Of a stretch of DNA of 64,000 nucleotides, positions 52,545-61,190 are shown piece by piece. The stretch is from positions 5,119,626 to 5,183,625 of the forward strand of contig BCIA01000002.1 of assembly GCA_001599815.1 (NCBI GenBank). The letters are read 5' to 3'. A program made the translations under genes and the position numbers. The notes under the pieces were generated by a model. The model searched no databases, was not told where the DNA came from, and saw nothing but the letters and a program-made list of their open reading frames with translations. The first letter of the stretch is position 1. Each line of letters opens with the position of its first letter. Source of the DNA: Furcasterigmium furcatum (lineage: Eukaryota; Ascomycota; Sordariomycetes; Glomerellales; Plectosphaerellaceae).

Positions 52545-55500
52545 GCGTGCTGCTGTGCTAACACACCAGGGGGGAGGTCATCAACGGTCATTCGGGAATG
52601 GGTTCACTAAAAGAAAGGGCTGATATGCGAAGCATGAGACATCATCGGAGTACAGGGCTGATTTTGAGTTTTCGGCTTTGATGACTACCCTAACCAGCAG
52701 AATAGCTGTTTTTTCCGGCCAATACCAAGACATTGAGAGTTCACCCTGAGAAGATGTGTGTGCAGTCGAGGCGAGTCGTGAGGTGGTCATCGTCGGGGCG
52801 TTGCTGTAATGCTTGACATGTCTTGCCTCTTTGACATCAGCATGTGCTGATTTGAGATGGGAAGACGGACGGTCCTCAAGAGTACCCGGCCGAACAACGG
52901 CATGTTTGCCAGTCTAACGCTGGCCAGCGGCGTTCTTGTCTGTACTATCGTCGGAAAAGGCCCAGCTCCTCCCCGTCGCCGTCGGACAACCCGAACCTCG
53001 GTGAACCGTCCCCGTACACCGACCCGTCTCCGGGTACGGCGCCACCGTCTCGGTCCAGGTCGACAGCTCCCCAACGCACCTCGGGGTATCCAACGGCGAA
53101 CCTCCTGACCTGGCCGGGAATCCTCGCCCGGGCCTGTCGTGCCCCCCCGGGAGTGCCCCATAGACTAGTTCCCTCCGCGCCGCGCGTGACCCCGTCGACG
53201 ATGCACCGCAGCATGACTGGCCCCCATCGGTATTTTCGCCGACTCCACGCAGAGTGGGTGGAACATTGGCACTTTTGTCCAACCTGCTCCGCATCCGTGA
53301 TCCCATCAAAGAAAGGGGGCATCTTGGGGGGGCCTCCCGTGATGCCTCCAAGGTCCGGGCGTACAGACAGCCAGACGGACAGTCGATATTAGATGCAGAC
53401 CGCTGCCCAGAGGATCCGCTCGTGTTAGCCAAGTGCGGAGTGCATGCACCGTTTATATTGGCTGCGTCGATTTGAGGCCTGCGTTGCTGGCCTGCCGACA
53501 TGCTGCCTCCGTAGGCGAATTACGCACCACTGGCCGCCTGCGTGACGGCCGGCTGTATGTATGCGGCTTGCAATGCATGGCTGTCGGGAAAGGGGAAGAT
53601 GTCCCCCAGACTTGAAGTGCGCATGCCGAGGTGTTGCTGCTGGTTCTGTCCGCGTGACGCGCGAGCTGAGCTGTCAGGCCACTCTATCTGGGCCATCAAC
53701 TCTGTATCTCTATCCCACGTACAGGCAAAGCGAGACGGAGCACCTGCGCGCGAGGCCATCCTTCGCGGCATGTCATATCTCCCGACTGGGCGGCATGCAG
53801 CAGCAGACAGTCGTGCGGCGCTGCAGAGCCCAGCCAGGCCTCCCATCAGTTATCGTATCTCACCAGAGAGATCGAGTGGTAGCCCCGGGGGCTCCCTGTT
53901 GATCGGCGACTCTACCGGCCGGGCGAGGTCGAGCACAATGACGTCCCACCCCGGCCTGTTGAGTCTCGTCAGCTACAGAATCTCACCCGAGGCACCCGTC
54001 GCCTCACTTCTCCCCTTCTTCGTACGGATGGTGGTGTTCTGCAACCCCGCGATTTACCCCGCTGTACGACGCCGGGTGCCCTACATTCCATGCCACCACA
54101 GCAGCAGCAGGCGGTGGCACCATACAGCGTCGGTGTACGGGTGTGCTGCAGGTGAGATGAACCGGCCAACCACTACCGGCTGTACACATAGCGCAGCGCC
54201 GGCCTCTGGAACTTCACGTCCTGCTGTTCGAGGAAAGTTGGCAGGCACTATAATATGGTAGCCAGCCTTGGAAATGCTCATCATAAGGCCCCGAGTTGTG
54301 AGGTATTTGTTCATGACCCCCACGCTAAACCCACCGTCCCCCGTCTTTTCGAGTGGCCCAGGCACGGACTGGGGTCGCACCGCTGGGGGAGGGTACAAGA
54401 GGTGGACTCGGAGGTACTTGTGGTCATCAGATTCCGGCCTGAGCACCCCCTGGTCATAAGCTTCCTCTGGGGGAGCGAGCCAGCGCACTGGTTATTGGGT
54501 TGGGAGCAAGGGGCGTGCCGTCCACACATCATCAGTACATATTCTTCCGAGTCTCAGTGGCTGTGACGTCGGGATGTGTCTCCTCGGGACGATGCCGCCA
54601 CCTGGATGCCCTCACCCTGACGGCTCAGCGACTCTGCCGTCTAACCTGCAGCGATCAGCTCTCGTGAAAGGCAGGAGGTCTCGTGAATGCTTTCTCAGTC
54701 TGCTCACACCGCATCCGATGGCCCGGCACGTGGACGGCTCGTTGCATAAGGCCGGCATCAAGCCCCGGTCCCGTGTAAGGAGGAGAACGGCTGCAACATC
54801 GATTCCAGCCTCCGACTCGTCGACGACCCCAAGAGATTGGGTAATGGGAATCCTCGATACGCTGGCCGACAGCTCTGCGACGGGCGCAGAGGCCTGCCGC
54901 ATGTCCACCCTTCCATCTCTCTTCTGATGCAGTGCGGCGGGGTGGTCTTAGTGGTTGGCATCCCGGAGGGACGTTCGGTTCTGCCACACGAGACGCAGTC
55001 GCTCGGTGTCCCGGCTTGGTTCTTCGGTATCTGGCTGGCATCAGGATTCTGGATGTGTGCGTGGGCCGCTGCCTCGCCTCCTGACAGAGTTTTCGATGCC
55101 GCACTGCCCTGCCCACCATCAGCCCTGAATTGAGCATTCGTGTGTAAGCCAGAAGCAAGGTGATTCGTGGAAGGATCCAGGGGAAGCCTGCCAGGGTCTG
55201 TTGAACCGAACGGCACCGCCGACACGTCTCGGTAGGTAGCAGCATGTTTGCTTTTCAGAACCGCGTCGTGCCCCTTGGCGCAATTACTAAGTCTTCTCGA
55301 TTCCAGCCCAACCCGCCGGCGAGGCGAAGAAGCTGGGGTGGTACAAGGCGAACCCCTTGTCAGCCAGCCACCACTCAGGGAATCCCAATTTGCAGGCCGT
55401 GAACATCCTTCGAGATCGCCGCCATGCACCTGTCGTCAAAAAGGGGTACGTACATGATACGTATTTGCTTGTTGCTGTTGTTTGAGAGAGCAACGAAAAT

Positions 55501-55753
55501 GCGGTGTGATCCCAAATCGGCTTTTCAGGGGTGGCGCTCCTCCAAGCAAACGCCAAGATTCCAGTCTCATTTTTCAGATACTTTCGTGGTCACAATAGCG
55601 GTAGAGGAACCGGATTTGACCACCCGAAGGAGACGACATGTGCCAAGTGTCACTCCTCGGGGCCCAAGCACAACTTCTTGATCGTTGTGAATCCGTCTGC
55701 CCGCCAACTTTTACTGTGTCGTGTCGGTACGTCCTCCGGCGAAAGTGCACCAG
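52545..55753. other. Gene-poor region
   Basis: This 3.2-kb stretch has no supported gene. Several frames of 130-240 codons exist on both strands (for example 53542-54261 on the plus strand and 54081-54488 and 52914-53501 on the reverse strand), but none has introns or domains that I can support. The reverse frame 54488-54081 looks the most protein-like, with aliphatic segments, but lacks extension on either side. A GGTAGGTAGC word lies at 55231-55240. Confidence 0.45.
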
Positions 55754-56164
55754 ATGTCACACCAGGTCTTTCTCGTGGCATCCCTCGGCGCACCCCGAGA
55801 CCACCACGCCATCTTCATGGTTCTCGATGATGGGGATGGATCCGGGTACATCTTCCAAGTCACGGGAAACATCCAAAACGGCATGACATATGAGGTCAAG
55901 CCGGGCCAGAAGCCCGAAGAGTCGGTCGACTTCGTGAGCAAATCGCACCTGGGATGGGTGGATGCAGCGGACTATGACCGCGTCAACGACATTTGCCGGA
56001 GTATCCCTCCGCCAGTGAAGCAGTTTGAAGGCAGCAAAAGACTGAATCCAAGAGAACCCTTACGACGTTGCCAGGAGTGGACTCGGGAAGCAGCCCAGGC
56101 GTTGGAGGCCGGCGGCGTTCTCCACTCAGCAGCCGCTGAGCCTCAAATTCGGAGGGGCCTATGA
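55754..56164 (+). CDS. DUF6914-like small fungal protein
   Basis: Small soluble protein of 136 aa with no assigned function. The ATG at 55754 (MSHQVFLVASLGAPRDHHAI) is preferred; the open frame extends 33 nt upstream without an ATG, so an extra 5' exon is possible, and a GTACGT word occurs there. The order of segments fits a family of small ascomycete proteins: FLVASLGAPRDHHAIF, DGSGYIFQVTGNIQNGMTYE, a short acidic linker, HLGWVDAADYDRVNDICRSI, PPVKQFEG and LRRCQEWTREAAQALEAGGV. The conserved HH, GNIQ.GM and RRCQEW groups suggest a compact fold, and the Cys/Trp pair near the end is typical. It lies alone in a gene-poor region. The DUF number is from memory and is less certain than the family likeness. 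Confidence 0.7.
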   Translation: MSHQVFLVASLGAPRDHHAIFMVLDDGDGSGYIFQVTGNIQNGMTYEVKPGQKPEESVDFVSKSHLGWVDAADYDRVNDICRSIPPPVKQFEGSKRLNPREPLRRCQEWTREAAQALEAGGVLHSAAAEPQIRRGL

Positions 56165-56928
56165 GGTCAGTAAGCTCTCAGAGAACACCCTGCGGAGATC
56201 TAACGGCTTCGACAGCAGGTAGAGACGCGAGCAATAAGTGTTTGGAGTTCTCGCGAAGAATGGAAGCTGAGAGTAAGATGCCTGACGTTGCGGTTCCGTC
56301 CGACTGCTTTTGTGTTGTACAACTCCTCCAAATACACTGGAAGAGAAATGGTCCGTGCGCTTTACATTGCCTCCTAATGTTGTGCTTGACCATTGACCAT
56401 GAAGTGAATTGTCCACGTCAGCATGCCTCTATCCTCAGTCAACCTACCTCAGCACGAAATCTCACCTCGTAATCCTCCTTACTAATCGTAAGCCCAGGGG
56501 GAAGTCGCGTGTCCTTACTCATATGGCTCACGACAGACAGACATGCCGCCAGGGAGACCCGAATGACGATGTTGGCTGCTGGCAACTGGTCGTCGTATAT
56601 TGCTGACCCACGGATGCCCCTCTTCACACTGTCAGCTGGCTCTCTTTGTGTTGCGCTGCAGCCAACACTCGTTCACAATTGCGGTCAGTAAGCCACAGGC
56701 CTTCGACCCGTTGACGGAGAAGCAAAACAACGTCACCACCTTGCTTCAACGGCTCAAAGCGCAAGACCCCGATATGACAGTCTGTGTGGTCGGCTTGTAG
56801 TGCTGCGCTTCCTAGTCTGTCGGAAAAAAGACCGACGGAGCTAACCTTTGGCCGCACCTGGTGAGCTGATGGTCTGCCGTGAGGTCCTCCGGCGACGGTG
56901 CCGGCGACAAGATCCCGATCCTCTTGTC

Positions 56929-56959
<31 letters not shown>

Positions 56960-58024
56960 CGAGGTGCCCACAAGGTACTTGTCCGGTACCTTCACGAGAC
57001 CTGGCCAAGCCACCCCAGCCAAACCCCGGCTTCTTTCCCCAAAGTCTGTCCCCCTCATCCGACCTGTTGGTGTTTTCCACGCGTCGCTTCCTTGCTTCTT
57101 CGGCCAGCTGCAGGCTTTTCCAAGAGGGCCTGGAAGGCGTGTCGACGGCGAAGCTGACGACCCCTGAATCCGGAGGCACGAGATCAACTTTGATATGTAC
57201 ATCCGCTGCAGACCTCCTGCATCCTGTTCCCAATGCGGTAACCAAACACATTGAAAGTGTTCGAGGTCACACGGTGCTCTCGGCCTTTGGGCAGCGCTCC
57301 TTGTCGTCGTCTTATAACTGATCCGCCGAGCATGAGCTTGGGCACCACCTCGCCTCATCCGATTCCACAGAGACAGACCACGGCCCGCCTCCATTTCTTC
57401 TCGAAACCACAACCCTGGCTCCCCACGCATTCCCATCGCGAATCGAGCATGTCCCTGTCGTGACCGCCCTATCCACTTTGCCCCATCACCTAAACCCCAG
57501 TTAGCTTCTCTGGCCGCTCGGTTTTCCGTCGACTAGGGATGGGCTAGGATCCGTGGGGACCACCGTGATCGAGAGGCTTCAGCAAGGACCAGCAGCAGCA
57601 CCGTCTCGTGGAGGTTCAACCATTTAAACCCGCCCGCCTCGCTCTGGCTGTCTCCCCCCCACTCTCCCTCCCTCTGCGTTGATATTCGCGCGAGCATACT
57701 TATTAACGACACGGCTCCTTCGGTTCAGTCGTCAGCTGAACCACAGAACCGCGGTGCTTCGACCACAAAACCCTCCCCTTCCCTGAGGCGTGCCATTTCC
57801 CCTCCGAGCATAGAAAGCCGGCGAAAGTCACCCCTCCCCGACTCGACAGCTCCAGACTGCCACAGCTCTGTTGGGCCAGTTAAGCGAGATCCCGGTCACC
57901 ACTGTTGCCCACTCGGCATCGTCCAAGATCTCTCGCAGCTGCGAAAGCAAGGGCCAATAGGGTAAAATCGGGCACACCGAGGCCAGGTCGGAACGAGAAA
58001 GTCACAGAAATCGCATCCGCCGCC
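56165..58024. other. Gene-poor region with C homopolymer
   Basis: This 1.86-kb gap precedes the D-lactate dehydrogenase gene. It holds the C tract listed separately. The last 600 bp are C/T-rich and contain CACGGCTCC-type promoter sequence, a TTTAAA near 57624 and the leader. Frames crossing the C tract are low complexity and not called. Confidence 0.5.
56930..56958 (+). repeat. 29-base C homopolymer
   Basis: An unbroken run of 29 C, about 1.1 kb before the D-lactate dehydrogenase start. The exact length may be a sequencing or assembly approximation. Confidence 0.85.
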
Positions 58025-60009
58025 ATGCACAGCTCAACATTCACAACGTCCGCCCAGTGCGCGGCCAGGGCTCTGCGAGCTCAGCCAAGGGCCGGAAGCC
58101 GTTCGTTGAGGGTTGCGACGCCTCATTCGTCGGGCCAGCGAAGCTTCACAGCCACCCGGGCCCAGCGGACCGGCCAACAGAGTGGCGAGAGTGCCGGCCG
58201 CGATTCTTTGCCGCGAGGATGGGACACCCGGGTCGTGCTCGCGATCGCCGCCGGCGCAGGAGCGGCCGGGTGGGCCTTGGCCGGCCGTAAGCAGGAGAGC
58301 CCTTTGAGCGCCTCCTTCCTGCCCAGGGCACTGCCCGGGAGCAAGCCAAAGCAGCCGCAGTACGCCAGCATGCTTGAGTTGGAGTTGGTACGTATCGCCT
58401 CGCCTTGAAGCAGTGTCGTGGCTCGGGCCGGGGAAACGCGAACTGACCGTCCACAGGCCCTGAAGGAAATCCGAGAGGCTCTGGGCTCGGAGGATATCAT
58501 TTCCACTGATGCCGAGGATCTGCATGCCCATGGGTACTCTGAGTGGTCGTCGACCAACCCAGAGAATCTCCCGGTTGCTGTGGCCTATCCGCGGTCGACC
58601 GCAGAGGTCTCTTCCATCGCCAAGATCTGCCACAAGTACCGCGTTCCCATCATCCCATACTCAGGCGGTTCCAGCTTGGAGGGCAACTTCTCCGCGCCCT
58701 TCGGCGGTATCAGTGTCGACTTTGCGTATATGGACAAGATTCTCCAGTTCAACAAGGACGACATGGATGTTGTTGTCCAGCCGAGCATCGGATGGCAGGA
58801 TCTGAACGAACAGCTCTCCAAGCGCGATGCCGGACTCTTCTTCCCCATCGACCCTGGTAGGCATTTCGTGGTGAACATCTGGAAAATACCTGCTGACATT
58901 CTTCCCAGGCCCAAGCGCCAAGATTGGCGGCATGGTCGGAACCAACTGCAGTGGCACCAACGCAGTGAAGTACGGTACCATGAAGGACTGGGTCATTAAC
59001 CTGACTGTGGTGCTGGCCGACGGCACCGTGGTCAAGACTAGGAGAAGACCGAGGAAGTCGTCAGCCGGATACAACCTGAACGGGCTCTTTGTTGGCTCTG
59101 AAGGCACCCTCGGTCTGGTCACAGAAGGTAAGTTAGACAGGGAAGAGAGTGTAGTTGGGCCGCGATGACTGACCAGACACAGCCACTCTCAAGCTGGCCG
59201 TCATTCCCGAGGACTTCTCCGTGGCAGTAGTCACCTTTCCCACGATCCGAGACGCCGCGTCAGCTGCCGCCGAAGTGATGCGACACGGAATTCCGGTGGC
59301 CGCCATGGAGATCATGGACGAGGTGCAGATGAGCGTCGTCAACAAGAGCGGAGCAACGGCGCCCCGCGTATGGAAGGAGCAGCCCACGCTTTTCTTCAAG
59401 TTCTCGGGCACCAAGGCCGGCGTTAAGGAGAACATCTCGTACGTCCAGAGGATTACCGGCAGCCACAAGGGCGGCAACTTCGAGTTTGCAAGGGATGAGC
59501 GTGAACAGAAGCTGCTCTGGTCCGCTCGCAAGGAGTCGTTGTGGTCGATGCTGGCCATGCGGAAGGAGGGCGACGAAGTTTGTGAGTGAAACCCCCGACT
59601 CCCCAAGCGCATTTTCATTTTCTGACGGCTGGCCCTAGGGAGCACTGATGTTGCTGTGCCCTTCAGCCGACTAGGCGAGCTCATCGAGGTGAGCAAGAAG
59701 GAGATGGATGACTTGGGACTGTTTGCCAGCATCCTCGGCCATATCGGCGATGGCAACTTCCACGAGAGCATCATGTACAACCGACAAAACCCGGAGGAGC
59801 GTATCAAGGTCGAGACCTGTGTCAAGAACATGGTCAAGCGCGCTATCGAGATGGAGGGAACGTGCACCGGCGAGCACGGTATCGGATGGGGAAAGAAGGA
59901 GTCGCTCAAGCTGGAGCACGGGCCTGAGACCTTGGGCGTCATGAAGTCTATCAAGCTGGCGTTGGATCCTTTGTGGATCATGAACCCTGGCAAGATCATC
60001 GACCACTAA
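58025..60009 (+). CDS. D-lactate dehydrogenase (cytochrome), mitochondrial
   Basis: FAD-dependent enzyme oxidising D-lactate to pyruvate and passing electrons to cytochrome c at the mitochondrial inner membrane (Dld1 family). The protein is 583 aa. Exons: 58025-58387, 58457-58856, 58909-59127, 59183-59581 and 59639-60009; introns are 69, 52, 55 and 57 nt. A basic Ser/Arg presequence covers about the first 45 residues, and one membrane helix lies near 67-86 (VVLAIAAGAGAAGWALAG). The PCMH-type FAD domain follows: PVAVAYPRSTAEV, VPIIPYSGGSSLEGN, then GGMVGTNCSGTNAVKYG and SEGTLGLVTEATLKL. The C-terminal FAD-oxidase domain shows ILGHIGDGNFHESIMYN and GTCTGEHGIGWGKK with the metal/substrate His residues. 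It ends in NPGKIIDH, the usual end. No defects seen. Confidence 0.96.
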
Positions 60010-61190
60010 TCGACTCGAGGCGAGGGGCGGGTATTGGTAGGCGTTCCGTCGGGAGTCGAGTCTGATGTGCGATGACGAGAAGTGCGGTTTTCAGATCTAT
60101 AGTACAGCATCGGTCAGCCAAAAGTTGGTTTGCAGTCAATTTCATGCGTTTAAATTTCTTCTTCTCGGCTTATCGGAGGCGCGCAGCGGCGCCACCTGGC
60201 TTGTCCCACCTGCCTAGGTAGGCAGCCTCGGTGTTTGCCGTAATCTAGCTGCCAGATGCATGATCCTCCACGAGGTCTATTGGAGGGAAGACATGTCGTG
60301 ATGAAGCGCGGCGTCCCAGACAGAGCATGACTGACGCTGGTAGGATCTGGAGATCTGCGGACGGATCCGTGCTTTTGGACAGGCCGGGCAAACAGCGCTC
60401 GGTGCCAGCAGTAGGTAGGTGACGGACGGGTAGGCACATATCCGGGACTGGTGGCCAGGGAGCAATCATTTTGATCTGAAAAAGAATTGTATCGCTAGAC
60501 TGCTGGGCTGGTTTGCAGATGGAAAAAAAGCGGTGGGAGATTGGAAAGGAATCCATCCGGGACGCAGGCGAAGGAAAGAGCATCGCCCCTTCCCCTTTAC
60601 TTTATTTTATGCCTTGAACTACGGGTAGCTCCTTCCATCCTCGCTCGGGACAGGAGAGAATCCAAGTCGAGTGAAACCTTCCAGTCGTTCGCTCTTTCCA
60701 ACCCAGACAATTCCAGGTCACTTCCTTGCCCGGACAATCACAGCTTGCCTACCTATGGCTGAGGCAAACGTGACTTCACCTTGCAAACAAACTGCTGGGC
60801 CGGTGGGACTCCATATCCTCACCTCACCCACAACTTCGGCCTCATCTAATACACCGTATTTCTGATCTTGGGGGACTCACACAACGCCCAGGCAACGACC
60901 TCGAAGACTTCTGATACTGGCGCGCGGCCGCCTTCTACTTCTTCTCTTGGGATGGAAGTTGCCCTCCTGAGACCCGAGTGAACCCGATTCACTTCGTCTC
61001 CGGCTCTATTCCAGCAAACTCTCGACTTGACACAGGCTAAAACCCAATCTAGAGGGACTACTTCCCACATTCCCCCTCTTCCCTCTTGATTTATCCTCCA
61101 CCGAAGGCGCTTAGGGTACTGGGCGGAACAGATCAGGCCCCCGTCAACCACCAAGCTGCTGAGCACATATCAAGCTCAATTTCATTCGAC
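60010..61190. other. Intergenic, promoter of RdRP gene
   Basis: A 1.18-kb gap. It includes TAGGTA-type words at 60212-60223, 60411-60420 and 60747-60757, and a C/T-rich leader before the RdRP ATG. No gene was seen. Confidence 0.55.

Noticed and set aside
52914..53501. 195-codon reverse frame downstream of rps4
   Set aside because: Composition reflects GC-rich DNA; no splice support, domain or membrane/signal features.
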